Part shown: positions 1 through 8,991 of the stretch, in pieces
Layout: the number at the start of each line of letters is the position of its first letter
How positions within the stretch are numbered: position 1 is the stretch's first letter
DNA from: Betaproteobacteria bacterium HGW-Betaproteobacteria-9
GTDB taxonomy: Bacteria > Pseudomonadota > Gammaproteobacteria > Burkholderiales > Burkholderiaceae_C
DNA: 64,000 nt
NCBI GenBank assembly: GCA_002842215.1
Contig: PHCC01000014.1
Span: 172,354 to 236,353 of the forward strand
Direction: 5' to 3'
Notes under the pieces: model-generated
The model's input: the letters and a program-made list of their open reading frames with translations, nothing else
Told to the model about the DNA's origin: nothing
Database searches by the model: none
Made by a program: the position numbers and the translations under genes

Positions 1-42
1 AAAACCTGAAATGATTGTTCAAGATGGTGAACAATAGGATCC

Positions 43-987
43 ATGAACGAACAGAAGATTCACGAACTCTGGGGCCACTTCCACTGGCTCAACGTGCTGG
101 CCCAGCAAGGCAGCTACACGGCCGCGGCCGCGCGCCTGGGCGTGAGCAAGGCAGCCGTGAGCCAGCGTCTGGCCGAGCTGGAGCGTGTGGCGGGCGTGGC
201 GCTGGTGCAGCGCACCACGCGCAGCGTGCGGCTGACGGAAGCCGGCCAGCGCCTGGTGGACGACACGCGGGCCTCGTTCGAGCACATCGCGCAGTGCTTC
301 GCCCAGGTGCGCGACGCCGCCGGCGCGCCGCGCGGCCTGCTGCGGGTGACCGCGCCGGTGGCTTTTGCGCGCCAGCAGCTGGTGCCGCGCCTGCCGGAGT
401 TCCTGCGGCAATACCCCGAGGTGCGGCTGGAGCTGGACATGGCCGACCGGCTCTCGTCGCTGGCGACCGAGGGCTTCGACCTCGCCATCCGCCACACCGC
501 CAACCCGCCCGACACGCACGTGGCCTGGACGCTGTGCGCCACGCGCTCGGTGCTGGTCGCCAGCCGCGCCTACCTGCGCCGCCAGGGCGTGCCTGCGGCG
601 CCGGGCGATCTCGCGCAACACAACTGCCTGCATTACCCACGCTCGCAAGACACCCCAGCCTGGACATTGGAGCCGCTGCACCCGAAGGCCGGCGCCGAGC
701 GGGTGACGGTGCAGGTGTCGGGCTCGCTGGCCGCCAACAACAGCGAAGCCCTGCGCGACGCGGCGCTCGGCGGCCTGGGCATCGCGCTGCTGCCCGACTT
801 CAGCGCGCAGGCGAGCCTGCTTGCGGGCAAGCTGGTGACGGTGTTGCCGCAGTGGAAGCCGGTGGGCGCGTTCGCCGAGCAGATTTACGCCATCCGGCCG
901 TATTCGGCCCACGTGCCGCGCGCCGTCACGGCCTTTGTGGCCCACCTGCGGTCCGCGCTGGCGCCGGGTTTTGCCGAGGGGATCTGA
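43..987 (+). CDS. LysR-family transcriptional regulator
   Basis: Predicted DNA-binding regulator of 314 aa, the usual LysR length. The N-terminal winged helix-turn-helix spans about residues 15-65, with the recognition-helix stretch GVSKAAVSQRLAELE, followed by a substrate-binding domain to the C-terminus that should sense a small effector. The start is an ATG with AGGA about 5 nt upstream. It converges on the mutarotase gene and lies at the left edge, so its usual divergent target is probably outside the window. The target and effector cannot be read from the sequence; a link to the sugar locus is only positional. The family call is secure, the specific role is unknown. Confidence 0.85.
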   Translation: MNEQKIHELWGHFHWLNVLAQQGSYTAAAARLGVSKAAVSQRLAELERVAGVALVQRTTRSVRLTEAGQRLVDDTRASFEHIAQCFAQVRDAAGAPRGLLRVTAPVAFARQQLVPRLPEFLRQYPEVRLELDMADRLSSLATEGFDLAIRHTANPPDTHVAWTLCATRSVLVASRAYLRRQGVPAAPGDLAQHNCLHYPRSQDTPAWTLEPLHPKAGAERVTVQVSGSLAANNSEALRDAALGGLGIALLPDFSAQASLLAGKLVTVLPQWKPVGAFAEQIYAIRPYSAHVPRAVTAFVAHLRSALAPGFAEGI

Positions 988-1016
988 CCCCCGTGCAGTG
1001 ATAAGTCAGGGCCGGA

Positions 1017-1964
1017 TCAATCGCGAGGCGGCGTTGCCGACGCGCCCTGCAACAACGGACTGAAACGCCAGCGCATGTTGAGCGCAAACGCCTCGCCCTG
1101 CGCCAGCACGCGCAGGCCCGGCTGGCCGGCCAAGTGGAAGGCGTCGATGGGCTGGGTGATGGGTTCGAAGCAGAACGCCGGGCCCTCCGGTGGTCGGTAG
1201 ATCAGGCAGAAGTGCTGCGCGGCACCGCCGTCGCGCTCGAAGTCGGGCATGGTGGCGGTGAGCTGCAGGCCGCGTTCGGGCCATTCGATGCGGGCGCTGC
1301 CGCCCCAGCCGGTGTAGCCGTTGTCGATCAGGTCGCCGTGTGCCGACACACCATCGTTCAGGTTCCAGCCGGGCGGGAACTGGGTGGTGTGGGCCACCGG
1401 CATCGGGTCGTCGCCACGCAGCCAGACGCCTTGCACCGGTGCGCTGATGCGGGTGGCCGGCGTGCGCGGAAACCAGGGGTGCACGCCGATGCCGTAGGGC
1501 AGCGGCTGCGCACCCAGGTGGCGCACCTCGACCCGCTGGTCCAGCCCGCCTTTGACCAACCGAAAGGTCTGCACCGCCTCGTAGTCGTGGGGGTTGCCCT
1601 GGAAGTGCTGCGAGCGCAGCGTCATGACCAGGGTGTCGTCGGCCGGCTGCGTGAGCGCCCAGGGCTGCAGCCATCCGTCGCCGTGGATCGGGTAGGGCTC
1701 GCCCGCGCGGTTGTTCTGCATGGGGTGGAACTGGCCGGCGTGCGTGAAGCCGCCGCCGCTGATGCGGTTGGACCAGGGCACCATGGGGAACGAGGCCAGC
1801 CGGTAGAGGTCGGGCGTGGCGCCATCCCAGGGGCGCCAGAGATCCACCGGACCTTCCGGTTGATCGGTCTGCCAGGCGGCCACGCTGCCGCCGAGCGAGG
1901 GGACCAGCCCCAGGTGCTGCCCGGCGTGGTGCAGCCAGACGGTGGGGTGGGTGGTCTCGGTCAT
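1017..1964 (-). CDS. Aldose 1-epimerase (mutarotase) family protein
   Basis: Interconverts alpha and beta anomers of aldoses in the cytoplasm, which speeds supply of the anomer used by the sugar 1-dehydrogenase. The 315-aa protein has the galactose mutarotase-like beta-sandwich hallmarks: a histidine in GEPYPIHGDGW, a second in YGIGVHPWF, and a catalytic-type glutamate in AFCFEPITQPID near the C-terminus. It lies downstream of the SMP-30 lactonase on the same strand, separated by a 163-nt gap that holds one stop-adjacent repeat, so co-transcription from the 3121-3197 promoter region is likely. The exact sugar is inferred from the neighbours (arabinose/galactose). Confidence 0.85.
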   Translation of the reverse strand: MTETTHPTVWLHHAGQHLGLVPSLGGSVAAWQTDQPEGPVDLWRPWDGATPDLYRLASFPMVPWSNRISGGGFTHAGQFHPMQNNRAGEPYPIHGDGWLQPWALTQPADDTLVMTLRSQHFQGNPHDYEAVQTFRLVKGGLDQRVEVRHLGAQPLPYGIGVHPWFPRTPATRISAPVQGVWLRGDDPMPVAHTTQFPPGWNLNDGVSAHGDLIDNGYTGWGGSARIEWPERGLQLTATMPDFERDGGAAQHFCLIYRPPEGPAFCFEPITQPIDAFHLAGQPGLRVLAQGEAFALNMRWRFSPLLQGASATPPRD

Positions 1965-2040
1965 GGGCGTGCTTTCAAAAAACAGGTATCGGTGTTGCTC
2001 AGTGCCGGAGCGTCACAAGCAGACGCATGAAGAAGCCCAA

Positions 2041-2120
2041 CCCAGGGCACCGCCGGGCCGGCTTTGCCGGACGGCCAGTGCCGCCCCCTGGAGGGGGTCG
2101 CGCGCAGCGCGGCGGGGGTG
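2041..2120 (-). repeat. Stop-adjacent structured repeat, copy 1
   Basis: Read on the minus strand, this begins 7 nt after the lactonase stop codon. It shows the family order: a C-rich start with a GC hairpin, a CCCCCTCCAGGGGG hairpin, then a CCGGCAAAGCCGG hairpin, ending GGTGCCCTGG. It sits between the lactonase and mutarotase genes. Confidence 0.85.
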
Positions 2121-2127
2121 TCCAATC

Positions 2128-3120
2128 TCAGCCTCCAAAAAGGTTGGCCGGCAGGCCCGGGCTGTCAACGGAAACGGCAAACAGGCCGCCCGCGAGCGGC
2201 TCGGCCGCGAGCTGCTCCGGCGTGAGGCCCTGGCGCGCGGTGGAGATGAACAGGGTGTGCAGGTCGGGGCCGCCGAAGCTGCAGTTGGTGACGTGGCTGG
2301 TGGGCAGCACCACGCGGCCCAGCTCCTCGGCGGTCACTGGGTCGTGGCAGCTCACGCAGGCTCCGCCCCAGTGCGCGATCCAGACCCGGCCGAGCGCGTC
2401 GGTGGTCATGCCGTCGGGCACACCGTCGTCGGGTTTGAAACGGTTCCAGAGCTGCTTGTTGGTCAGGGTGCCGGTGGTGGGATCGCAGTCGTAGCGGTAG
2501 GTGCTGCCGTTGAGCGTGTCGTTGAAATACAGACACAGGCGACCCTCGTCCAGCGCCCAGGTGGGGCCGTTGGTCACGGCGAAGCCCTCGTCGTGGCGCG
2601 TGCAGCGGCCGTCGGGGTCGTAGCGGTAGAGCGCGCCCGTTGGCGCCTCGCAGGCGAAGTCCATGGAGCCAGCCCAGAAGCGGCCCTGCGCGTCGCATTT
2701 GCCGTCGTTGAAGCGGTTGCCCGGCGGCTCGCCCTCGGGCTGGTGCAGGTAGAGGGGCTCGCGGTCGGTGGCGGGGTCGAACACGGCAAAACCCCGGCGC
2801 AGGGTCACGATCAGGCCCGGCGCCCCGGCGCGCTCGGCCAGCGCCGAGATGGTCTCGGCAAACATCCACTGGCGCTGCGCGCCGCTGGCCAGGTCCAGCC
2901 GGTGCAGGCGGCAGGCCAGGATGTCCACCCAGTACAGCGCCTGCTCGCGCGCCGACCAGAGCAAGCCCTCGCCCAGTTCGGCGGCGCCGGCCCACACGCA
3001 ACGCACCGGCCCGCACACGGGAGGCGAAGAGCCGGGCGCGGACGCGCCAGCGGAGGGGTTTTCCACGGTGCTCAAACTGGTCTCCGTTTGTTGTTTCTGT
3101 CGCTGTCCGATGAAAGCCAC
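2128..3120 (-). CDS. SMP-30/gluconolactonase family sugar lactonase
   Basis: Probably hydrolyses an aldonolactone (L-arabinono- or D-galactono-lactone) to the open sugar acid, the second step of the oxidative route encoded downstream. The protein has six-bladed SMP-30 propeller features: ELGEGLLWS with the metal-ligand glutamate near the N-terminus, RFNDGKCDAQGRFWAGSMD in the middle, then NGPTWALDEG and PDGMTTDALGRVWIAHWGG, which carry the conserved Asn and Asp. The longest frame starts at a GTG at 3120 (330 aa), but the domain begins about 40 residues in, so a shorter start is possible. It is divergent from the sugar dehydrogenase. Substrate is inferred from context. Confidence 0.85.
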   Translation of the reverse strand: MAFIGQRQKQQTETSLSTVENPSAGASAPGSSPPVCGPVRCVWAGAAELGEGLLWSAREQALYWVDILACRLHRLDLASGAQRQWMFAETISALAERAGAPGLIVTLRRGFAVFDPATDREPLYLHQPEGEPPGNRFNDGKCDAQGRFWAGSMDFACEAPTGALYRYDPDGRCTRHDEGFAVTNGPTWALDEGRLCLYFNDTLNGSTYRYDCDPTTGTLTNKQLWNRFKPDDGVPDGMTTDALGRVWIAHWGGACVSCHDPVTAEELGRVVLPTSHVTNCSFGGPDLHTLFISTARQGLTPEQLAAEPLAGGLFAVSVDSPGLPANLFGG

Positions 3121-3180
3121 TTGACGCTGCGCATCTTATCGTCGCACAGTGATGCTTGGAACCGATATTTTTTCAATCAA

Positions 3181-3198
3181 TTGATACCTATATTGCAA
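3181..3198. promoter_or_regulatory. Putative LysR-type operator in the lactonase/dehydrogenase divergent region
   Basis: The sequence TTGATACCTATATTGCAA resembles TTGATATTTAAATCGAA at 5229-5245, which lies beside the GbpR-like gene; both start TTGATA and share an AT-rich centre. It overlaps the dehydrogenase start codon, a position that would suit repression or start-site control. A shared operator is inferred from two sites only. Confidence 0.35.
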
Positions 3199-4013
3199 TG
3201 ACAAGTTCTTCCTCTAACCACCCGACGACCGCCAGCGCCCCGGAAGCGGCCGGGTTCTCCCGTTTTCCCAGTTTGCGCGACCGCGCGGTCTTCGTCACCG
3301 GTGGCGGCAGCGGCATCGGGGCCGCCATCGTGGCGGCGTTTGCCGAACAGGGTGCACGCGTCGCCTTCGTGGACGTGGCCCGGGAAGCCAGCGAGGCCCT
3401 GGCGCAGCGCCTGGTGGACGCGGGGCACCAGCGCCCGTGGTGGCGCGTGTGCGACGTGCGCGACATCGCCGCGCTGCAGGCGGCCATCGGCGAAGCGGCG
3501 GGCGCGCTGGGCGACTTCTCGACGCTGGTCAACAACGTCGCCAGCGACGACCGCCACACCCTGGAGTCGGTGACGCCGGACTATTACGACCAGCGCATGG
3601 CGATCAACGAGCGCCCGGCCTTTTTTGCGATCCAGGCGGTGGTGCCGGGCATGCGCCGGCTCGGCGCGGGTTCGGTGATCAACCTGGGCTCCACCGGCTG
3701 GCAGACCAAGGGCGCGGGCTACCCCTGCTACGCGATCGCCAAGTCGTCGGTGAACGGCCTCACGCGCGGGCTGGCCAAGACCCTGGGGCACGACCGCATC
3801 CGCGTCAACACGGTGTCGCCCGGCTGGGTCATGACCGAGCGCCAGATCCAGCTCTGGCTCGACGCCGAGGGCGAGCAGGAGATCCAGCGCAACCAGTGCC
3901 TGCCCGACAAGCTGCGGCCCCACGACATCGCACGCATGGTGCTGTTCCTCGCGTCGGACGACGCGGCGATGTGCACAGCACAGGAATTCAAGGTGGACGC
4001 GGGCTGGGCATAG
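3198..4013 (+). CDS. Short-chain dehydrogenase, probable L-arabinose/D-galactose 1-dehydrogenase
   Basis: Probably oxidises the sugar at C1 with NAD(P) to the lactone, the entry step of the pathway. This 271-aa classical SDR has the cofactor motif TGGGSGIG at about residues 34-41, an NNVAS element, and the catalytic set Ser165, Tyr178 and Lys182 (YAIAK). The ending VNTVSPGWVMTERQ resembles proteobacterial SDR galactose/arabinose dehydrogenases. The ATG at 3198 was chosen because the fold begins about 30 residues later; an upstream in-frame ATG at 3156 exists. No Gfo/Idh/MocA dehydrogenase is visible here, so this is the best candidate for step 1. Substrate specificity is inferred. Confidence 0.8.
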   Translation: MTSSSSNHPTTASAPEAAGFSRFPSLRDRAVFVTGGGSGIGAAIVAAFAEQGARVAFVDVAREASEALAQRLVDAGHQRPWWRVCDVRDIAALQAAIGEAAGALGDFSTLVNNVASDDRHTLESVTPDYYDQRMAINERPAFFAIQAVVPGMRRLGAGSVINLGSTGWQTKGAGYPCYAIAKSSVNGLTRGLAKTLGHDRIRVNTVSPGWVMTERQIQLWLDAEGEQEIQRNQCLPDKLRPHDIARMVLFLASDDAAMCTAQEFKVDAGWA

Positions 4014-4037
4014 GCTCCAAGCCCGCCATGGGCGGGA

Positions 4038-4202
4038 ACCCAGGGCACCGCCGGGCCGGCTTTGCCGGACGGCCAGTGCGCCTTGCAGGCCGCAGCCACG
4101 CCAGAGGCGAGGCTTCTTCGGGCCGTCCAAGCCTGCGCAGGCAGGCTCGGAGCCGTGGCCCTCAGCCCCCTTGAGGGGGTCGCGCGTAGCGCGGCAGGGG
4201 TG
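4038..4202 (-). repeat. Stop-adjacent structured repeat, copy 2, with nested 87-nt insert
   Basis: On the minus strand the copy starts immediately after the stop codon of the LysR gene at 4203. The hairpins of the family flank an insert at 4079-4165 that is also found inside copy 5 (18389-18476). In the insert a variable hairpin at 4097-4111 (CGCC-AGA-GGCG) replaces the one in the other copy. Confidence 0.85.
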
Positions 4203-5156
4203 TCAGTCCAATTGCCGCCCATACTGGACCATGCTCACCTGCTTGAGCGCCTTCATCATCACCTTGGCCGCGGGCGAGAGCAGGCGGTCGGTGCGGGTGA
4301 TGAGGCCGAAGGCGTCCATGTGACAGGGCATGGCCAGCGGCAGCACGGTGACCATGCCGTGCGCCGCGTAGTAGTGCGCCACGTCGGTCGCCAGCACCGC
4401 CACCATGTCGCTCTGCTGCAGCATGCGGGTGGTGAACAGCAGGGACGAGGTTTCGACGATGTTGATCGGTGGTGCCAGACCGTCCTGCTGGAACATCAGG
4501 TCGAAGCGGTGGCGCAGCACGCTGCCCGCCGACGGCACGATCCAGCCCGCGGCCAGCACATCGCGCAGCGTGAGCCCGCTCATGCCCGCCAGCGGGTGCC
4601 CGGGGCGGGTGATGGCGCACACCATCTCTTCGGTCAGCGACTCGTAGCGCAGGTGGGACTTGTCGTGCTCGGCAAACAGGCGCCCCACCACGATGTCAAG
4701 CTTGCCCTGGTCGAGCCGGTCCAGCAGCACCGGGCTGGTCTCGATGTCGAGTGAGATGCGCAGGCTGGGGTGCTCCTGCTTGACCTGGGCCACCGCCGCC
4801 GGCAGCAGGGTCAGGCCCGGCGAGGTGATGGCGCCTATGCCCACCTGGCCGAAGTGGCCGGTCTTGAGCGCGTTGAGTTCGTCGTGCGCCTGGTTCAGGC
4901 TGGCCAGCGCCATGCGCGCGTGCCGGATCATGGTCTCGCCGTACCAGGTGGGCCGCATGCCCCGGGGCAGGCGATCAAACAATGACACCTCCAGCACGTC
5001 CTCCAGGTCTTTCAGCAGCTTGGATGCGGCGGGCTGCGTCATGCTGAGCACCTGGGCCGCGCGGTGGATGTTGCCTTCCTCGGCCAGCGCCACCAGCAGC
5101 AGCAGCTGGCGGGTCTTGAGGCGGGCGCGGATGAACCAGTGGTTGTAGGTGCTCAT
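4203..5156 (-). CDS. LysR-family regulator, GbpR-like, of the sugar locus
   Basis: Predicted regulator of sugar-uptake and oxidation genes, 317 aa from the ATG at 5156 (MSTYNHWFIRARLKTRQLL); an upstream in-frame start at 5216 would only add an unconserved leader. The helix-turn-helix lies near residues 15-65 (GNIHRAAQVLSMTQPAASKLLKDLE), followed by a ligand-binding domain. It is divergent from the semialdehyde dehydrogenase gene and next to a ChvE homologue. In Azospirillum and Agrobacterium relatives a LysR protein, GbpR, controls the galactose/arabinose-binding protein, so the same role is proposed here. Two similar AT-rich sites (3181-3198 and 5229-5245) are candidate operators. Confidence 0.8.
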   Translation of the reverse strand: MSTYNHWFIRARLKTRQLLLLVALAEEGNIHRAAQVLSMTQPAASKLLKDLEDVLEVSLFDRLPRGMRPTWYGETMIRHARMALASLNQAHDELNALKTGHFGQVGIGAITSPGLTLLPAAVAQVKQEHPSLRISLDIETSPVLLDRLDQGKLDIVVGRLFAEHDKSHLRYESLTEEMVCAITRPGHPLAGMSGLTLRDVLAAGWIVPSAGSVLRHRFDLMFQQDGLAPPINIVETSSLLFTTRMLQQSDMVAVLATDVAHYYAAHGMVTVLPLAMPCHMDAFGLITRTDRLLSPAAKVMMKALKQVSMVQYGRQLD

Positions 5157-5228
5157 GGGGGCAGGGGTGATGCGGGGGTTTTCCAGAATGCACGGAAAGA
5201 TATGTATTTTGTCCAAAAAACGATTGGA

Positions 5229-5245
5229 TTGATATTTAAATCGAA
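5229..5245. promoter_or_regulatory. Putative LysR-type operator between the regulator and the sugar operon
   Basis: TTGATATTTAAATCGAA contains the palindrome ATTTAAAT with TT/AA ends, and lies between the divergent LysR gene and the semialdehyde dehydrogenase gene. It resembles the element at 3181-3198. Binding by the adjacent LysR protein is inferred. Confidence 0.4.
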
Positions 5246-5281
5246 CCTAGACTGCAGCCCGACACATCAGCAAGGACCCCC

Positions 5282-6733
5282 ATGAAGCTCGGCGACATGC
5301 AGCAAAACCCCCGGCACCTGATCAATGGGCGCTGGGAAATCGGCACCACCACCGGGGTGAGCACCAACCCGTCGGACACCCGCGAGGTGGTGGCCGAATA
5401 CGCCCGGGCCGACCGCAACCAGACCGAGCTGGCCATCCGCGCGGCCGCCGACGCGCTGCCCCACTGGAGCCACAGCACCCCCCAGCGCCGCGCCGACGCC
5501 CTGGACCAGATCGGCAGCGAGCTGCTGGCGCGCAAGGACGAGCTGGGCGCGCTGCTGTCGCGCGAAGAGGGCAAGACGCTGCCCGAGGGCGTGGGCGAGG
5601 TGGCGCGCGCCGGCCAGATCTTCAAGTTCTTCGCTGGCGAGGCGCTGCGGGTGCAAGGCGAGCTCATGGCCTCGGTGCGCGCGGGCGTGCAGGTGGACGT
5701 GACCCGTGAACCCGTGGGCGTGGTGGGCATCATCGCGCCCTGGAACTTTCCCTTCGCCATCCCCGCCTGGAAGATCGCACCGGCCCTGGCCTACGGCAAC
5801 ACCGTGGTCTTCAAGCCGGCCGAGCTGGTGCCGGCCTGTGCCTGGGCGCTGGCCGAGATCATCAGCCGCAGCGGCCTGCCGGCCGGCGTGTTCAACCTCG
5901 TCATGGGCAGCGGCCGCGAAGTCGGTCAGACGCTGGTGGACCACCCGCTGGTCAACGCGCTGAGCTTCACCGGCTCGGTCGCCACGGGCGAGCGCATCCT
6001 GCAGGCGGCCACGGCGCGGCGCGCCAAGGTGCAACTGGAGATGGGCGGCAAGAACCCGCTGGTGGTGCTGGCCGATGCCGACTTCGAGCAGGCCATCGAG
6101 TGCGCGCTGCAGGGCTCCTATTTCTCGACCGGCCAGCGCTGCACGGCGTCGAGCCGCCTGATCGTGGAAGCCAAGGTGCACGACGCCTTCGTGGCCCGGC
6201 TGCGCCAGCGCCTGGCCGCGCTCAAGGTGGGCCACGCGCTGGAGCGCGGCATCGAGATGGGACCGGTGGTGGACGCCAGCCAGCTCGACCAGAACCTGGC
6301 CTACGTGGAGATCGCGCGCAACGAAGGTGCCGAACACGTCTGGGGCGGCGAGCGGCTGGAGCGCCCCACGCCCGGCCACTACATGAGCCCGGCGCTGTTC
6401 CTGGCCAAACCCGAGCACCGCCTCGCCCGCGAGGAGGTGTTTGGCCCGGTGGCCTGCGTGCTGCGCGCCGACGACTACGACCACGCACTGGCGCTCGCCA
6501 ACGACACCCCCTTTGGCCTGTGCGCGGGCATCTGCACCACATCGCTCAAGCACGCCATGCACTTCAAACGCCACGCCGAGGTCGGGATGACCATGGTCAA
6601 CCTGCCCACGGCGGGCGTCGATTTCCATGTGCCGTTTGGTGGGCGCAAGGACTCGAGCCACGGCTCGCGCGAACAAGGCCGTTACGCGGCGGAGTTCTAC
6701 ACCACCGTCAAGACCGGCTACATGCTGGCTTGA
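5282..6733 (+). CDS. Aldehyde dehydrogenase, probable 2-oxoglutarate semialdehyde dehydrogenase
   Basis: Likely oxidises 2,5-dioxopentanoate (2-oxoglutarate semialdehyde) to 2-oxoglutarate, the last step of L-arabinose oxidation. The 483-aa protein has ALDH hallmarks: IIAPWNFPFAIPAWKIAPAL with the cofactor-binding Asn/Lys region, FTGSVATGERI, the general base Glu253 in LEMGGKNP and the nucleophile Cys287 in STGQRCTASS. Length and motifs match the AraE/KGSADH group. It opens a plus-strand run in which the gap to the first binding protein is 47 nt. Assignment to this substrate rests on the two sugar acid dehydratases downstream; other aldehyde substrates cannot be excluded. Confidence 0.8.
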   Translation: MKLGDMQQNPRHLINGRWEIGTTTGVSTNPSDTREVVAEYARADRNQTELAIRAAADALPHWSHSTPQRRADALDQIGSELLARKDELGALLSREEGKTLPEGVGEVARAGQIFKFFAGEALRVQGELMASVRAGVQVDVTREPVGVVGIIAPWNFPFAIPAWKIAPALAYGNTVVFKPAELVPACAWALAEIISRSGLPAGVFNLVMGSGREVGQTLVDHPLVNALSFTGSVATGERILQAATARRAKVQLEMGGKNPLVVLADADFEQAIECALQGSYFSTGQRCTASSRLIVEAKVHDAFVARLRQRLAALKVGHALERGIEMGPVVDASQLDQNLAYVEIARNEGAEHVWGGERLERPTPGHYMSPALFLAKPEHRLAREEVFGPVACVLRADDYDHALALANDTPFGLCAGICTTSLKHAMHFKRHAEVGMTMVNLPTAGVDFHVPFGGRKDSSHGSREQGRYAAEFYTTVKTGYMLA

Positions 6734-6780
6734 ACGCACCGTCAGTCACTGCTATTCCCATTCAACCAGGAGACAACACC

Positions 6781-7746
6781 GTGAAATTGAACCGCAGAAC
6801 CCTCGCCGCCGCCATCGCCTGTGCCCCGCTCACCGGTCTGCTGCCAACCGGCGCCTGGGCGCAAAAACCCATCGTGCTGGGCTTCAGCCAGGTTGGCGCC
6901 GAAAGCGAATGGCGCACCGCCAACACCGAGTCGATCAAGTCGGCCGCCAAGGAGGCCGGCATCGAGCTCAAGTTCTCCGACGCGCAGCAGAAGCAGGAAA
7001 ACCAGATCAAGGCGATCCGCGCCTTCATCGCCCAGAAGGTGGACGTGATCGCGTTCTCGCCCGTGGTCGAGTCGGGCTGGGAGCCGGTGCTGCGCGAGGC
7101 CAAGGCCGCCAAGATCCCGGTGGTGCTGACCGACCGCGCGGTGAACACCAAGGACGACACGCTCTACGTCTCGTTCATGGGCTCGGACTTCGTCGAAGAA
7201 GGCCGCAAGGCCGGCCGCTGGCTGGTCGAGAAGATGAAGGACCAGAAGGGCGAGGTCAACATCGTCGAGCTGCAGGGCACCGTGGGCTCGGCCCCGGCCA
7301 TCGACCGCAAGAAGGGCTTCGAGGAAATCATCAAGGCCGATGCCAAGTTCAAGATCATCCGTTCGCAGACCGGTGACTTCACCCGCGCCAAGGGCAAGGA
7401 AGTGATGGAAGCCTTCCTGAAGGCCGAGGGCAAGAAGATCAACGTGCTCTACGCACACAACGACGACATGGCCATCGGCGCGATCCAGGCCATCGAAGAA
7501 GCCGGCATGAAGCCCGCGAAAGACATCACCATCATCTCCATCGACGCCGTCAAGGGCGCGTTCGAAGCCATGATCGCCGGCAAGCTCAACGTGTCGGTCG
7601 AGTGCAGCCCGCTGTTGGGGCCGCAGCTGATGGCCGCCGTGAAAGACATCAAGGCCGGCAAAGCGGTGCAGAAACGCATCGTGACCGAAGAAGGCATCTT
7701 CCCCATGGAAGTCGCCGCCAAAGAGTTCCCCAAGCGCAAGTACTGA
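6781..7746 (+). CDS. YtfQ-like sugar ABC transporter periplasmic binding protein
   Basis: Captures a sugar in the periplasm and delivers it to an ABC importer. The 321-aa protein starts at GTG 6781 ([17 protein letters not shown]), giving a signal peptide that ends GAWAQ. The body closely resembles E. coli YtfQ, the galactofuranose-binding protein: [64 protein letters not shown] and [15 protein letters not shown]. The matching ATPase and permeases lie at 11931-15652, separated from it by the inserted chvE-gguAB set. A furanose form of arabinose or galactose is the likely ligand. Hairpins follow the stop codon. Confidence 0.88.
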   Translation: MKLNRRTLAAAIACAPLTGLLPTGAWAQKPIVLGFSQVGAESEWRTANTESIKSAAKEAGIELKFSDAQQKQENQIKAIRAFIAQKVDVIAFSPVVESGWEPVLREAKAAKIPVVLTDRAVNTKDDTLYVSFMGSDFVEEGRKAGRWLVEKMKDQKGEVNIVELQGTVGSAPAIDRKKGFEEIIKADAKFKIIRSQTGDFTRAKGKEVMEAFLKAEGKKINVLYAHNDDMAIGAIQAIEEAGMKPAKDITIISIDAVKGAFEAMIAGKLNVSVECSPLLGPQLMAAVKDIKAGKAVQKRIVTEEGIFPMEVAAKEFPKRKY

Positions 7747-7797
7747 TCCGGCCCACGGATCACCCCCAACCCCGCGCGCCCGGAGCGGCGCGCGTTT
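7745..7797 (+). other. Intercistronic hairpins after the YtfQ-like gene
   Basis: Two hairpins follow the binding-protein stop: GATCCG/CGGATC (7745-7761) and CGCGCGCC/GGCGCGCG (7773-7794), the latter followed by TTTCTC. They could stabilise the upstream mRNA or cause partial termination, which is common after binding-protein genes. The function is inferred. Confidence 0.55.
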
Positions 7798-7822
7798 CTC
7801 ACAAGAAGACGGAGACAAATAC

Positions 7823-8887
7823 ATGAAACGTGCAACCCTCAAGACCCTGCTGGCCGCCTTGGCGCTGGGCGCCGTCGGCGCTTCGGCGCTGGCGCAGGAC
7901 AAAGGCAGCATCGGCATTTCGATGCCCACCAAGTCCTCGGCGCGCTGGATCGCCGATGGCGACAACATGGTCAAGGTGCTCAAGGACCGCGGCTACAAGA
8001 CCGATCTGCAGTACGCCGACGACGACATCCCGAACCAGCTGGCGCAGATCGAGAACATGATCACCAAGGGCGCCAAGGTGCTGGTGATCGCTTCCATCGA
8101 CGGCACCACGCTCTCGCGCGTGCTGCAGAGCGCGGCCGACAAAGGCGTCAAGGTCATCGCCTACGACCGCCTGATCAAGGGCTCGAAGAACGTGGACTAC
8201 TACGCCACCTTCGACAACTTCCAGGTCGGCGTGCTGCAGGCCGGCTCCATCGTCGACAAGCTCGGCCTGAAGCAGGGCAAGGGCCCGTTCAACATCGAAC
8301 TCTTCGGCGGCTCGCCCGACGACAACAACGCCTTCTTCTTCTACGACGGCGCCATGAGCGTGCTCAAGCCCTACATCGACAGCGGCAAGCTGGTGGTGCG
8401 CAGCAAGCAGCTGGGCATGAACAAGGTGGGCACGCTGCGCTGGGACGGCGCGGTGGCGCAGTCCCGCATGGACAACCTGCTCTCGGCCTTCTATGGCAAA
8501 GACAAGGTGCACGCGGTGCTTTCGCCCTACGACGGCCTGTCGATCGGCATCCTGTCCTCGCTCAAGGGCGTGGGCTACTGCACGGCACAACAGCCCTGCC
8601 CGGTGGTGAGCGGCCAGGACGCGGAAGTCCCTTCGGTGAAATCGATCCTCAAGGGTGAGCAGTACTCCACCGTGTTCAAGGACACACGCGAACTGGCCAA
8701 GGTCGCGGCCAACATGGTGGACGCCACGCTCTCGGGCAAGCAGCCCGAGATCAACGACACCAAGACCTACAACAACGGCGTGAAGGTCGTGCCTTCCTAC
8801 CTGCTCAAGCCGGTGGCCGTGGACGCGTCCAACTGGAACAGCATCCTGATCGGCAGCGGTTACTACAAGGAATCGCAGATCAAGTAA
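7823..8887 (+). CDS. chvE: ChvE-type multiple-sugar periplasmic binding protein
   Basis: Binds monosaccharides such as L-arabinose, D-galactose, D-glucose and D-xylose for import by GguAB. The 354-aa protein has an export signal ([19 protein letters not shown] to SALAQ) and then a body nearly colinear with Agrobacterium Chv[82 protein letters not shown] and [15 protein letters not shown]. In Agrobacterium ChvE also touches the VirA sensor; no virA is present, so only the transport role is claimed. It is followed by a strong hairpin and then the ATPase gene. Confidence 0.93.
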   Translation: MKRATLKTLLAALALGAVGASALAQDKGSIGISMPTKSSARWIADGDNMVKVLKDRGYKTDLQYADDDIPNQLAQIENMITKGAKVLVIASIDGTTLSRVLQSAADKGVKVIAYDRLIKGSKNVDYYATFDNFQVGVLQAGSIVDKLGLKQGKGPFNIELFGGSPDDNNAFFFYDGAMSVLKPYIDSGKLVVRSKQLGMNKVGTLRWDGAVAQSRMDNLLSAFYGKDKVHAVLSPYDGLSIGILSSLKGVGYCTAQQPCPVVSGQDAEVPSVKSILKGEQYSTVFKDTRELAKVAANMVDATLSGKQPEINDTKTYNNGVKVVPSYLLKPVAVDASNWNSILIGSGYYKESQIK

Positions 8888-8907
8888 GCCGCCCCGCCGG
8901 TTGCCCC

Positions 8908-8945
8908 CCGCCGCCCGCGAACCCACCCGGCTTCGCGGGCGGCGG
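8908..8945 (+). other. Strong intercistronic hairpin between chvE and gguA
   Basis: CCGCCGCCCGCGA at 8908-8920 pairs perfectly with TCGCGGGCGGCGG at 8933-8945, giving a 13-bp GC-rich stem without a T-tract. It probably protects the chvE message from 3' decay and so sets binding protein above membrane components. The effect is inferred from position and stability. Confidence 0.55.
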
Positions 8946-8991
8946 ATCTTCCACGCGGGACGTTCCTGGCCCTCAAGGACACGTCCAGACC

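Noticed and set aside
6100..6780. Possible long N-terminal extension of the YtfQ-like protein
   Set aside because: The extension lies within the aldehyde dehydrogenase gene in another frame; the signal peptide starts at GTG 6781.
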